The notes: generated from the sequence alone by a model not told the origin. A stretch of DNA of 64,000 bases from Aromatoleum evansii (GCF_012910805.1 NZ_WTVK01000018.1:38434-102433); one strand, 5' to 3'; positions 27,354 through 36,942 are shown, counted from the first letter of the stretch. Made by a program: numbers and translations.

Positions 27354-28523
27354 TCAGCACACGGCGCGACGCGGCGCGCGCGTGAGGCTTCCGTAGGTCG
27401 CCTCGCCGCGGGCAGCCATCAGCGCCAGTTCGGCGGTCGACGCGGGCAGGACGACGTCCGGCAGGTCGGCGCTCTCGTCGGCGATAAAGATCTCGCGCCG
27501 CCCGCGCGCGCCGCGCGGCACGGGCTCGATGGTCCGCTCGCTGCTCGGCGGAACACCGAAAAACCCGCGGTAGCACTTCGAGAAATGTGGCGTCGAGACG
27601 AATCCGCAGGCCGTGGCGACCTCGATGATCATCATCGAGGTCTGCCGCAGCAGCTGGCGGGCGCGGTTGATCCGGATCGTCAGGTAATAACGGGACGGTG
27701 AACAATTCAGGTGCCTGAGGAAGAGGCGCTCCAGCTGCCGCCGCGAGATGCCCGCGATGGCCGCGAGATCCTCCAGCTCGAGCGGTTCCTCGATGTTGGC
27801 TTCCATCAAGGCGACGATCTCGAGCAGTTTCGGCTGCGAGGTCCCCAGCACGTGGCGCAGGGGAATGCGCTGCTGCTCCTGATCGTTGCGGATGCGCTCG
27901 CACATGAACATCTCGGAGATGGCCCCCATCAGTTCGCGCCCGTGCTGCTTGCCGATCAGGTTCAGCATCATGTCGAGTGGCGCGGTACCGCCCGATGCGG
28001 TCAGGCGGTTCGCCTCGATGGTGAAGAGGCGATTCGTCACCAGCACTTTCGGGAAAGCTTCCTGCAATCCGGAAATGCATTCCCAGTGAATGCTTGCGCG
28101 GTAGCCGTCAAGCAGCCCGGCCTGCGCCAGCGCCCAGGTTCCCGTGCATACGCCGCCGATCAGTGCGCCGCGGCGCGCCTGGGCCTGCAGGAAGCTCAGG
28201 TGCGATTTGCGGATCGCCTGCTGCTGGGCGACTCCGCCGCACACGATCACGATGTCCAGATCGTGCGCATCGTCCATCGGTGCATCAGGGAGAATGCGCT
28301 GGCCGTCGCTGGCGCGCACCGAGTCACCGTTCTCGCTGAGCGTGAACCACTGGTAATGCTCTTCCCCGCTCAGGTGATTGGCCATGCGCAATGGCTCGAT
28401 GGCCGACGAATGCGCAATGAGCGTGAAATTGTCGAGCAGCAGGAAACCGATACGGGTCGGCCTGGCGACGACACCCGGCTCCGTCGGCCTCCCGGCCGCG
28501 GCGCGATTGCGTTCGTACATCAT
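27354..28523 (-). CDS. gbdR: GbdR-like GATase1/AraC transcriptional activator of glycine betaine catabolism
   Basis: A 389-residue regulator with a GATase1-like sensor (about 22-210; GGVCTGTWALAQAGLL with the elbow cysteine) and an AraC DNA-binding domain (about 240-335; ACGFVSTPHFSKCYRGFFGVPPSSER). A ~55-residue C-terminal tail follows. GbdR senses glycine betaine and dimethylglycine and activates gbc/dgc genes. Its place directly upstream of the dgc operon makes this copy the best GbdR candidate of the three. The start at 28523 follows GGAGGAGGGG; tandem ATG ATG codons are present. Confidence 0.87.
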   Translation of the reverse strand: MMYERNRAAAGRPTEPGVVARPTRIGFLLLDNFTLIAHSSAIEPLRMANHLSGEEHYQWFTLSENGDSVRASDGQRILPDAPMDDAHDLDIVIVCGGVAQQQAIRKSHLSFLQAQARRGALIGGVCTGTWALAQAGLLDGYRASIHWECISGLQEAFPKVLVTNRLFTIEANRLTASGGTAPLDMMLNLIGKQHGRELMGAISEMFMCERIRNDQEQQRIPLRHVLGTSQPKLLEIVALMEANIEEPLELEDLAAIAGISRRQLERLFLRHLNCSPSRYYLTIRINRARQLLRQTSMMIIEVATACGFVSTPHFSKCYRGFFGVPPSSERTIEPVPRGARGRREIFIADESADLPDVVLPASTAELALMAARGEATYGSLTRAPRRAVC

Positions 28524-28823
28524 TACCCCTCCTCCACAGGCACCCCTGGGTGCCACGCAGGCCGGTCTTTCTGCCGGCCTTGTCGTTTGAATAGTCCTCG
28601 TGCACCACGCGGTGCTGCGGGGCCCCTGAACGCTATTCCCAAAGTCTTAGGAAGAAACTGTTCCGGAGGGCGCGCCGCACCGTTTGCCGCGTCGTTTCCG
28701 ACGAACAAATAGTGACACTCCCAGCAGGGCTAATCAACAGCGGCGGGGCTCTCGTCTTGTCTCCTTACGACGGGCGTTTTCCCAAACGCGACATCGCACC
28801 ATTGCTGCACCGCACTTCGCGAC

Positions 28824-30119
28824 TCACAGGAAGCCGAGCAGCCTCGGCAACGCGAGCGACAGCTCCGGCACAAAGGTCGTAACGACCATCACCGGCAAGG
28901 CCACGAACAGCATCAGCGCGATTGCGGGCGCGATCGTGCGATGGATTTCCGCCTTCCCGATACGGCACGCCATGTAGAGGATGGGCGCCACCGGCGGGCT
29001 ATTCGCCCCGATCACCACCGAGCACGCGACGATGGACGCGAAATGCACCGGATGCATGCCGGTTTCCATCATCAGCGGCAGGAACAGCGGCGCGATGACG
29101 ACGGTCACGGACACATCGTCGATGATCATGCCGGCGAGGATCAGCACGAGGTTGACGGTCACGAGGATCAGCAGCGGATTGCTCACCAGCGAGGTCACCC
29201 ATTCCGTGAGGTCCTGCGGGATTCCTTCGGACGCAAGGATTCGCCCGATCATGAAGCTGAAGAGCAGGATCAGGATCACGGTGCCGGTCGTCTCGGCGGC
29301 CGCGACCAGGTTGTGCGCGAAGCCCTTCGCCGTCAGGTCGCGGTAGAAGAAGAAACCCACGATCATCGCGCAGAAGGCCGCGACCGCCGCTGCCTCGGTC
29401 GGCGTGAAGATCCCGCCGTAGATCCCGCCGAGGATGATCAGCGGCAGCGACAGGGCCGGCAGCGCGCTCAGCGTCGCGCGGCCCTTCGACACCCGCTCCT
29501 GCCCGTCCGCGGCAGCCGCGAAGCTCTCGTGGAACAGCCGCCCGACGCTGAAGCGGTTGGCGACGATCAGGCCGATGATCAGCAGGATCGCCGGCCCGAT
29601 GGACGCCGCGAAACAGGCCGCCACCGACTGGCGGGTGACGACCGCGAACAGGATCATCGTGATCGACGGCGGGATCAGGATGCCGAGCAAGGACGAGATG
29701 CCCAGCAGCGCCGACGAATAGTGGCGCGGATAGCCGCGTTGCTCGAGCGGACCGATCATGATCGTGCCGATCGACGCCACCGCGGCGGTCGCGGTGCCGG
29801 CGATCGCGCCGAAGATGCCGGAGGCCAGCACCATCGAGGCTCCCATGCCGCCGCGCCGCTTCCCGACCATCACTTCGATGAACTCGACGAGCCGCCTCGC
29901 TATACCCCCGCCCTGCATCAGGTAGCCGGTGAGCACGAACAGGGGCAGCGCGATCAGGATCACCGAATCGAGCGAGCGGTAGCCCTGCATCATGATCGTG
30001 TCGATATTGACGTCGTAGGCGGACACGAGATACGCCAGCACGCCGGCGAACGACCATGCGACCGGCACGCCGAGGACCATCATCACGAGCAGCAGCCCGA
30101 TTGCGATCAAGCCTTCCAT
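28824..30119 (-). CDS. TRAP transporter large permease (DctM family)
   Basis: A 431-residue membrane protein with about 12 helices that forms the sodium-driven channel of a TRAP importer. Conserved stretches include GVPVAWSFAG, GSIFGAI-like SGIFGAIAGTATAAVAS, LLGILIPPSI and GGIYGGIFTPTEAAAVA. The start overlaps the small-subunit stop by 13 bp. It is the last of dctP-dctQ-dctM order. Located between gbdR and a divergent MFS gene. Confidence 0.94.
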   Translation of the reverse strand: MEGLIAIGLLLVMMVLGVPVAWSFAGVLAYLVSAYDVNIDTIMMQGYRSLDSVILIALPLFVLTGYLMQGGGIARRLVEFIEVMVGKRRGGMGASMVLASGIFGAIAGTATAAVASIGTIMIGPLEQRGYPRHYSSALLGISSLLGILIPPSITMILFAVVTRQSVAACFAASIGPAILLIIGLIVANRFSVGRLFHESFAAAADGQERVSKGRATLSALPALSLPLIILGGIYGGIFTPTEAAAVAAFCAMIVGFFFYRDLTAKGFAHNLVAAAETTGTVILILLFSFMIGRILASEGIPQDLTEWVTSLVSNPLLILVTVNLVLILAGMIIDDVSVTVVIAPLFLPLMMETGMHPVHFASIVACSVVIGANSPPVAPILYMACRIGKAEIHRTIAPAIALMLFVALPVMVVTTFVPELSLALPRLLGFL

Positions 30120-30652
30120 GACAGCGCCTCCTCGGAGCGGATTGCGGTACGTGCGCGTGCGGACGAGAGGGCCAAGCCCGCCAGTACGATGTCGCGCAGC
30201 GCATAAAGACCACTGCCGACTGCAGCGACCAGGATCGCCGACTGCGGGATCCATAGCGGAATACCCATGCCCGGCGTCGTCTGCGGATGATCGAAGCTCC
30301 ATTGCAGCATGCGCCATGCGAGCAGCGTGAAGAACGCGGTGGCCGCGAAGGTGATCACGCCGACCAGGATCCTGTGCGCCTCGCGCGCCCACCCGTCGCC
30401 GAACTTCTGCGCGAAGAAGTCGACGACCAGGTGCTCCTTGCGCCGACTGGCGATCAGCGCGCCCAGCATGTACAGCCACATGCCGCACATCATGATCACT
30501 TCGAGCAGACCGACGATGGACCAGCCGAAGAGATAGCGCCCCGCGACGAGCAGCAGCATCAGTCCGACCACCAGCACGCTGGCGACGAACGCCGCGGCAT
30601 CGAGCAACCAGGCCGCGCTCTTTCCGAGCGCGGCAATCACTCTCATTGTCAT
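30107..30652 (-). CDS. TRAP transporter small permease (DctQ family)
   Basis: A 181-residue protein with four membrane helices and the family sequence RRKEHLVVDFF in the second cytoplasmic loop. It couples the binding protein to DctM. Tandem starts at 30652 and 30646 are possible; the ribosome-binding site is weak. Confidence 0.9.
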   Translation of the reverse strand: MTMRVIAALGKSAAWLLDAAAFVASVLVVGLMLLLVAGRYLFGWSIVGLLEVIMMCGMWLYMLGALIASRRKEHLVVDFFAQKFGDGWAREAHRILVGVITFAATAFFTLLAWRMLQWSFDHPQTTPGMGIPLWIPQSAILVAAVGSGLYALRDIVLAGLALSSARARTAIRSEEALSWKA

Positions 30653-30719
30653 TTTTTCATCCCGTCCAACGGAAACCAGCCCGGATCAGCGGGCTGGTCG
30701 GGTTTCAAGCAGGCACGTA

Positions 30720-31721
30720 TCAGAGTGGCGAGGCGTTGCTGCGGATCGTCTTGACGATCTCCGCCCCGATTTCCTTCTCCATCAGCGGCCACACCTTCTC
30801 GCGCGCCGCCTTCCCCAGCACGGCCAGTTCGGCAGGCGACGGCTCGATGTACTTGATCCCAGCCTCGACGGCCTTCTTCACGTAGAACTCGTCCTGTGCC
30901 TTCGCGGCCTTGAACTGGTCGTTCATGATCTCCAGCGAGGCCTCGCTGACCACCTTCTGCTGCTCGGCCGAAAGCTTGTCCCAGGCCTTGTGGTTCATGC
31001 TCAGCACGCCCGTCATGAAGAAGTGCTTGGTGCGGACGTAGGTCTTGACGATGTCGCGGAAGTACTCGTAATCCCAGAAGATCACGTTGCCGGCCTCGCC
31101 ATCGACGACCCCGGTCTGCATCGCCGTATAGACCTCGCCCCAATCGATCGCGGCGGTCTGGTAGCCGAGCGCCTGCATCGTCTGCGGCGCCGGGAACACC
31201 GTCATCGTGCGCACCTTGATGTTCTTGGCGTCGCCGATCGTCAGCGCGTGGCTGCCGCGCGTGGCGACGCCGTTGAAGCCTTCCGGCCAGGGGCCGAAGA
31301 ACTTCAGGCCGATGTCCTTGTAGATGCCGCCGAGCAGGTTGTTCACCCAGCCGCCCGGGCTGTAGGCCTTCAGCGCGTCGTCCCACGAAGTGGTCATGTA
31401 GGGCGTGTAGATCACGCCGATGCGCTTGTCGTAGGACGTCATCGGCCAGTTGAGCATCAGCTGCACGTCGCCCGCGACGTGCAGGTCGAACACCTCCTGC
31501 TGCCCCCCGAGCTCGTTCTGGTAGAACACCTTCACCTTGATGTCCCCCTTCGACTTCTGCTCGATCAGGTCGGCCCATTTCTTCAGCGCGTTGCCGGCGG
31601 GAGAGCCCTTGGCGCCCGAATCGGTGGCCATCTTCAGCGTCGTCGCCGCGTGCGCGAGCGGGGTGAACAGACACGTCGTTGCCGCCACAGCGAGCAGCAG
31701 GCTCCGCAGCTTGAATCTCAT
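30720..31721 (-). CDS. TRAP transporter substrate-binding protein (DctP family)
   Basis: A 333-residue periplasmic receptor with a signal peptide ending near PLAHA. The DctP pattern is seen in LKMATDSGAKGSPAGNALKKW and in the conserved arginine region around VRTMTVFPAPQTMQALG. ATG 31721 was chosen over ATG 31727 because AAGGAA would abut the earlier codon. Its operon lies inside the betaine island, next to gbdR, so the ligand may be a betaine, ectoine-like solute or carnitine-type acid. The ligand is not provable from sequence. Confidence 0.9.
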   Translation of the reverse strand: MRFKLRSLLLAVAATTCLFTPLAHAATTLKMATDSGAKGSPAGNALKKWADLIEQKSKGDIKVKVFYQNELGGQQEVFDLHVAGDVQLMLNWPMTSYDKRIGVIYTPYMTTSWDDALKAYSPGGWVNNLLGGIYKDIGLKFFGPWPEGFNGVATRGSHALTIGDAKNIKVRTMTVFPAPQTMQALGYQTAAIDWGEVYTAMQTGVVDGEAGNVIFWDYEYFRDIVKTYVRTKHFFMTGVLSMNHKAWDKLSAEQQKVVSEASLEIMNDQFKAAKAQDEFYVKKAVEAGIKYIEPSPAELAVLGKAAREKVWPLMEKEIGAEIVKTIRSNASPL

Positions 31722-31883
31722 CGTCATTTCCTTGGTCTCCTCGGTTTTTCGGTGCGCAGGCATCTCCGCTACCCTGCCCGCATCCGCGAGCAACCTTCCG
31801 GGCAGCAGGGTCATGCCCCGAGGTCATAAAACAGCACAGCGCGCGGCCGGCGCAATACGTCGATCGCAAACAGTACCGACGGA

Positions 31884-31910
31884 GGTCGCTTCGGGAACAC
31901 AAGTGGTCGC
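31884..31910. promoter_or_regulatory. Candidate AraC-type operator: GGTCGC direct repeat, 21-bp period
   Basis: GGTCGC lies at 31884-31889 and at 31905-31910, the same 21-bp spacing as the GCGAC-containing repeats at 10183-10212 (reverse complement GTCGC core). It is about 160-190 bp upstream of dctP, in the divergent gap before the MFS gene. The remaining part of the 396-bp gap shows no gene. A GbdR-type site is an inference. Confidence 0.35.
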
Positions 31911-32117
31911 CGGCTTGTTCCTGTGCGACATGCAGGACCGGCAGGCGCACCCCGACGGAGCGCGCGCACCGGAATCGTGCGCGATGGGGTCGTTTCACCT
32001 TGCCCTCGCTCCCTTCGCATGGCACCTTTCACATCCGAAGAACCTCTCGGCCCGCCGGATCGGTCCGCCCTCCAGCCTCCGCCCCCGGCATATCGTCCGC
32101 GGCGCCGCGCCAAGAAA

Positions 32118-33395
32118 ATGCTTGCACACACCCTTCCGATCGCCACACTGATGAGCGGCGTAGCCCTGCTGCTGATCGGCAACGGCCTGCTCGGCACCCT
32201 CGTGGCCGTCCGCGGCAACGACGCCGGATTCACGGATGCCTTCCTCGGCCTTCTCGGCTCGGGCTACTTCGCCGGCTACCTCGTCGGCAGCCTCCTCGCG
32301 CGTCCCTTCATCCAGCGCGTCGGCCACATCCGCGCGTTCGCCTTCTTCGCGGTGGGCATCGCGGGCGTCGCGCTGCTGCACGGCCTGTTCGTATCGCCCA
32401 TCGTGTGGGTCGCGCTGCGGGTGCTCGCAGGCGCGGCCATCGTCGCGCTGTACATGCTGATCGAGAGCTGGCTCAACGACCAGACACCCCAGGCACTGCG
32501 CGGGCGCATCTTCGCGATCTACATGGTCGTGAACCAGCTCTCGCTCGCCGCCGCGCAGCAACTCCTGCGCTTCGATTCCGCCGACGGACTGGCCCTGTTC
32601 ATGGCCTCGGCGCTGTTCGTGTGCCTCGCGGTGATGCCGGTCACCTCGACCCGGCTGACGCAGCCGACCCCGCATCGCGCGGCCTCGTATCCCTTGCTGC
32701 GCATCGTCCGCGAGATCCCCGTCGCAGCGGCGGGCGCCTTCTTCACGGGCACCGCGCTCGGGGCGTTCTGGAGCATGGGCCCGGTCTACGCCGCGCGCGC
32801 GGGTGCCGGCGAACAATGGGTTCCCCTGTTCATGAGCGCAGGCATCCTGGGTGGCGCGCTGCTGCAATGGCCGCTCGGCGTGCTCTCCGACCGCATCGAC
32901 CGCCGCAAGGCCCTGGCGATCGCCGCCGCACTCGCCACCGTCTCCGCCCTGCCCCTGCTCGTGCCCGGTCTCGGCCAGGGCGTTGCGGTCGCGGCCATCG
33001 CGCTCTTCGGCGGCTTCGGCTTCGCGATCTACCCGATGGCCGTGGCCCACCTGGTCGACCACCTCCCCGCAGACAACATCGTCGCCGGATCGAGCGCCGT
33101 GCTCCTGCTGCACGGTATCGGCGCGGCCATCGGGCCGATGGCCGTCGGCCTGGCAATGGGCTGGATCGGCTCGTCGGCGCTACCGCTGTACTTGATCGTC
33201 GTGCACGCGCTGCTCGCGCTCGTCGCCTGGACGGCGGCCCGTCGGCAACCGGACGAGATCCTCGAACATGCCCACTTCGTGCCGATGATGCGGACCTCGG
33301 CCACCGTGCTCGAGATCATGCCCACGCCCGAACACCCTGCGAAGCCCGGCACGCAGGACTCTGCCGCGCCCACTCCTCGCCCCGGGGAAACCTGA
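32118..33395 (+). CDS. MFS transporter, YcaD-like
   Basis: A 425-residue 12-helix major facilitator. The loop 2-3 motif reads GSLLARPFIQRVGH, and the segment GVLSDRIDRRKAL in the second half is the repeated MFS motif. A soluble ~45-residue tail follows the last helix. ATG 32118 was chosen because it directly precedes the first helix (LPIATLMSGVALLLIGNGLLG). Upstream in-frame starts add only low-complexity Pro/Arg sequence without a ribosome-binding site. Divergent from the TRAP operon. Substrate unknown; efflux or uptake cannot be told apart. Confidence 0.83.
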   Translation: MLAHTLPIATLMSGVALLLIGNGLLGTLVAVRGNDAGFTDAFLGLLGSGYFAGYLVGSLLARPFIQRVGHIRAFAFFAVGIAGVALLHGLFVSPIVWVALRVLAGAAIVALYMLIESWLNDQTPQALRGRIFAIYMVVNQLSLAAAQQLLRFDSADGLALFMASALFVCLAVMPVTSTRLTQPTPHRAASYPLLRIVREIPVAAAGAFFTGTALGAFWSMGPVYAARAGAGEQWVPLFMSAGILGGALLQWPLGVLSDRIDRRKALAIAAALATVSALPLLVPGLGQGVAVAAIALFGGFGFAIYPMAVAHLVDHLPADNIVAGSSAVLLLHGIGAAIGPMAVGLAMGWIGSSALPLYLIVVHALLALVAWTAARRQPDEILEHAHFVPMMRTSATVLEIMPTPEHPAKPGTQDSAAPTPRPGET

Positions 33396-33727
33396 GCGCG
33401 CTGCCCGGAATTCCACCGCGGCGCAGCAATGTTCCCTTTGCGACCTTCGCGATTCTTCCTGCGCCGCATCTATTGAAGCCGATCCGGCACTGCTGTTTCA
33501 TCTGACCGCACCCGGACGCAATCGGGCAATTCAATTCACCCCGTCTTGTCGCGTCCCGATTCGCCCGGGTTGCGTGCACTGATTCGACACGGAAATTCGA
33601 TCGAGCCCGCCATCGGCGTAACCGGGAAAAGACGCCGATAAATACCGGGAGCTATTCCCTCGCGTGCTTGCTCGAGATCATTTGAAAAATACATAAAAAA
33701 ATCACCATCAAGGAAGGAGATAGGTCA

Positions 33728-34951
33728 ATGAAGTTTCTCAAGCGTGCGAGGTCAGCGCCCCTTGCAGTGGCGGGCGCCTGCCTGTTCATGTCGGCATCGG
33801 CGGCGGTTGCCCAGGTTGCCGAATCCCCGCTGAAATTCGACGGTGCCGTGCGGATCAGGGCCGAGCACCTGGACTGGAATCCGGATCGAAAAGGGACGCT
33901 CGAATTCGACACGATCCGTCTCGGCTACACCTACGACGACGGCCGCTTCATTTCGTCGGGCCGCCAGCGTTATTACCATTACTCGACCCGTCAGACGGGC
34001 GCCGACGAAGGCGCCAGCATCCTGATGAACGAATACCTGTGGGCGGGCATGCGCTTCCAGGACAAGAGCGAAATCCGCGTCGGCCAGGATCTCGTGCCCT
34101 TCGGCCTGGTGCGCTACGCGTCGCACAACTTCTTCGAATCCATGGCGTACTACGCCGGCTTCGAGGACACCTTCGCGCTCGGCGTGAAGTACCTGCGCAA
34201 GGACGGCGGCTTGAGCACGATGCTGGGCTTCTTCCCGTCCGACGGGGGCCACATGCTGGGCGCGGCCGACAACATGTCGGTGCTCGACGGCTATGATTCG
34301 CTGCGCTTCAGCAACCACCTGATGAAGACCTACGGGCGGGAAGAGCGCAATACCTTCGTCGGCCGTCTCGCCTACGACTTCGAATTCGGCGGCGGCAAAT
34401 CGGAATTCGGCGTTTCCGCGATGACGGGCCAGCTCGCGGCAACAGCGTCCGAATTGTCCAGCGGCCGGCGCAATGCGCAGGCGATCCATTACTCGGGCGA
34501 ATTCGGCAATTTCGGCGTCAAGCTCCAGACCATCCGCTATCGCAACAGCTTCTCCGGCAATGGTTCGGTCGACGGCAACTGGTGGTCCGCGTGCGACAAC
34601 GACTGCGTGATCATCGGCTCCTACGGCTTCACCAACCGCATGGCGGCGAAAGGCAATATCGACGTCGTGAGCCTGAGCTACAAGATTCCCGGTTCCATCG
34701 GGCCTTTCAGCAATTTCCGCGTCTATAACGACTGGAGCCAACTGCGCAAATCCGCCTCGGGCTATTCGCGCAGCGTGCAGAACGTGACCGGCGTGGAATT
34801 CGGCAGCGGTGGCTGGTGGATCATGCTCGACTACGCCTACGGCAAGAATCAGCCCTACCTCTCGCCGGTGTTCGGCGATGCCCTGGCGGCCGGCGGAAGC
34901 TCCAACACCTCCGGAAGGCGTTTCAACGCCAGTATCGGCTACTACTTCTGA
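33728..34951 (+). CDS. Outer-membrane porin (beta-barrel), second copy
   Basis: A 407-residue barrel with a signal peptide (cut near ASAAVAQ). It shares the style of the porin at 5199-6392: KFDGAVRIRAEHLDW, YGRE-ERNTFVGRLAYDF, a long aromatic-rich barrel and the ending IGYYF. AAGGAGATAGG precedes the ATG. A possible promoter lies at 33668-33695 (TTGCTC, 16-bp spacer, TACATA), just before the start; confidence in it is low. It is followed by the BCCT carrier gene, so it may form the outer-membrane entry route for betaines. The 332-bp gap before it shows no gene. Confidence 0.86.
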   Translation: MKFLKRARSAPLAVAGACLFMSASAAVAQVAESPLKFDGAVRIRAEHLDWNPDRKGTLEFDTIRLGYTYDDGRFISSGRQRYYHYSTRQTGADEGASILMNEYLWAGMRFQDKSEIRVGQDLVPFGLVRYASHNFFESMAYYAGFEDTFALGVKYLRKDGGLSTMLGFFPSDGGHMLGAADNMSVLDGYDSLRFSNHLMKTYGREERNTFVGRLAYDFEFGGGKSEFGVSAMTGQLAATASELSSGRRNAQAIHYSGEFGNFGVKLQTIRYRNSFSGNGSVDGNWWSACDNDCVIIGSYGFTNRMAAKGNIDVVSLSYKIPGSIGPFSNFRVYNDWSQLRKSASGYSRSVQNVTGVEFGSGGWWIMLDYAYGKNQPYLSPVFGDALAAGGSSNTSGRRFNASIGYYF

Positions 34952-34984
34952 TCACGCCCGAGCGGCCGGAGAACGGGCCGGCAG

Positions 34985-35014
34985 TGCGGAAACGGGCTCA
35001 CGTCCGTTTCCGCA
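34985..35014 (+). terminator. Hairpin after the porin, probable terminator
   Basis: A perfect 11-bp stem (TGCGGAAACGG with CCGTTTCCGCA, 34985-34995 and 35004-35014) lies 33 bp past the porin stop. The tail is only weakly T-rich (TGTTCGTTCG). It lies in the 403-bp gap before the BCCT gene, which otherwise holds no gene. Confidence 0.55.
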
Positions 35015-35354
35015 TGTTCGTTCGCCCCCGGAACGCGATGGCCCAAATCGGCGATCGCTCCATCCGCGGCCGAACGGTGCCACGTGCGTCTCCCCGCTAG
35101 AATTGAAACGACTGCCGCGTGAATTGCAGCGGCTATTTCTCGGCACCCCAAATTGGTGCGTATTCGCCCCATCTTGTCGCGCTTTTTTCACTGCGCCCAC
35201 AATGACCATTTTTGACTGCATCCGGTCGTGGACTGACAAGTGCCGGCGAATCCCAGCACCAACAATATGCCTGCATTTGGGGGAGTACGTATTTCTCCGG
35301 GAAACAAATATTAACCGGCGAACCGCAACTACCGAGATCTGAGGAGATAACTAC

Positions 35355-36908
35355 ATGAGCGTCAGTCATAGCCTGGCCCTGGAGCCAGGCATCGACAACA
35401 AGCAGTTATGGGGCATGGATTTTCATAATCCCGTGTTCCCGATTTCCGCCGGTTTTACCCTGCTCTTCATCCTTTACGCACTGTTCGATCCGGCGACGGC
35501 GAGCGCCCAGATGGTCGCCGCACGGACGTGGGCGATCGAACATTTCGACTGGCTGTTCATGTTTGCCGGCAACGCGTTCGTGCTGTTCTGCTTCGCGCTG
35601 ATCCTGCTGCCGGTCGGCAAGGTCAGGCTCGGGGGGGCCACGGCACGGCCCGAGTACTCGACCATGTCGTGGTTCGCGATGCTGTTCGCCGCGGGCATGG
35701 GGATCGGACTGATGTTCTGGAGCGTCGCCGAACCCGTTGCCTATTACACGGACTGGTACGGCACCCCCCTCAACGCGCCGGCGAGAACGCCGGAAGGCGC
35801 AAGCGCAGCGATGGGCGCCACCATGTTCCACTGGGGCCTGCACCCGTGGGCGATTTATGCCGTCGTGGCGGTCGCGATCGGCTTCTTCACGTTCAACATG
35901 GGATTGCCGCTGTCGCTGCGGGCCGCGTTCTTCCCGCTGCTCGGCAACAAGGTGCGCGGCTGGCCCGGCCACCTCATCGACATTCTCGCAGTGCTGGCGA
36001 CCATATTCGGACTCGCCACCTCGCTCGGACTCGGTGCGACTCAGGCAGCCAGCGGTCTTAATTTCCTGACCGGAGCCGAAAATTCGATCGACCTGCAGAT
36101 CTGGATCATCGTCGTCGTGAGCTGCATCACCGTGCTGTCCGTGTGGCGCGGGATCGACGGAGGCGTGAAGCTCCTCAGCAATATCAACATGGTCCTGGCG
36201 ACCACCCTGATGGTGTTCGTCGCCTTCGCGGGCGGCATCGTCGCGTATTTCGGCTGGCTCGGCACCACGGCCTCCGACTACGCCTCACATCTGTTCCAGC
36301 TATCGAACTGGATCGGTCGTGAGGACGACAAGTGGCTCCACGGATGGACGGTCTTCTACTGGGCCTGGTGGATCTCCTGGTCGCCCTTCGTGGGGATCTT
36401 CATTGCGCGCATCTCCAAGGGCCGCACGGTCCGTGCGATGGTGACCGCGGTCCTGATCGTCCCGACCCTGGTCACCTTGCTCTGGATGACCGCCTTCGGC
36501 GGTAACGCGCTGGCGCAGACGACCGGGGGAATCGGCGAACTGGCCAAGGGGATCAGCGATGTGTCACTGCCCCTTTTCCAGATGCTCGCGAACATGCCCC
36601 TGAGCTCGGTCACCTCCCTGCTTGCGGTGATGCTCGTTCTGGTGTTCTTCGTGACCTCTGCGGATTCCGGGGCACTGGTGATCGACTGCATCACGGCCGG
36701 CGGAAAGGTCGATGCTCCGCGCCGGCAGAAGGTGCTTTGGGCCTGCCTCGTCGGCGTGATCGCTGCGATCCTGCTGTCGGCGGGCGGCACCGATGCGCTC
36801 AACGCCTTGCAAGCCGGAGCCGTCACCGCCGGCCTGCCCTTCACCGTCGTGTTGCTAGTGATGCTGATCGGCCTTTACAAGGCACTGCACGAGTGCCACT
36901 ACGCCTGA
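35355..36908 (+). CDS. BCCT-family betaine/carnitine/choline transporter
   Basis: A 517-residue secondary carrier with 12 helices of the LeuT fold. The family Trp-rich motifs are present: MFWSVAEPVAYY in helix 3, MFHWGLHPWAIYA, and WISWSPFVGIFIARISKGR in helix 8. The glycine-rich helix reads AAGMGIGLMFW. Substrates are quaternary or tertiary amines. The C-terminal tail is very short (ALHECHYA), unlike osmosensing BetP-type carriers, which suggests a catabolic rather than osmotic role. GAGGAG is placed well before ATG 35355. The following gene is an MttB-family methyltransferase on the same strand. Confidence 0.93.
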   Translation: MSVSHSLALEPGIDNKQLWGMDFHNPVFPISAGFTLLFILYALFDPATASAQMVAARTWAIEHFDWLFMFAGNAFVLFCFALILLPVGKVRLGGATARPEYSTMSWFAMLFAAGMGIGLMFWSVAEPVAYYTDWYGTPLNAPARTPEGASAAMGATMFHWGLHPWAIYAVVAVAIGFFTFNMGLPLSLRAAFFPLLGNKVRGWPGHLIDILAVLATIFGLATSLGLGATQAASGLNFLTGAENSIDLQIWIIVVVSCITVLSVWRGIDGGVKLLSNINMVLATTLMVFVAFAGGIVAYFGWLGTTASDYASHLFQLSNWIGREDDKWLHGWTVFYWAWWISWSPFVGIFIARISKGRTVRAMVTAVLIVPTLVTLLWMTAFGGNALAQTTGGIGELAKGISDVSLPLFQMLANMPLSSVTSLLAVMLVLVFFVTSADSGALVIDCITAGGKVDAPRRQKVLWACLVGVIAAILLSAGGTDALNALQAGAVTAGLPFTVVLLVMLIGLYKALHECHYA

Positions 36909-36913
36909 GTGCA

Positions 36914-36942
36914 AACGGCCGTCCAACCGACGGCTGTTCTTC
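36914..36942 (+). terminator. Weak hairpin after the BCCT gene
   Basis: GCCGTC / GACGGC (36918-36923 with 36929-36934) with loop CAACC is followed by TGTTCTT. The stem is short, so partial read-through into the methyltransferase gene is likely if it functions at all. Confidence 0.35.

Noticed and set aside
28524..28823. Possible gene between gbdR and the TRAP operon
   Set aside because: Short open frames there have no ribosome-binding site or recognisable domain; it is best read as the gbdR promoter region.
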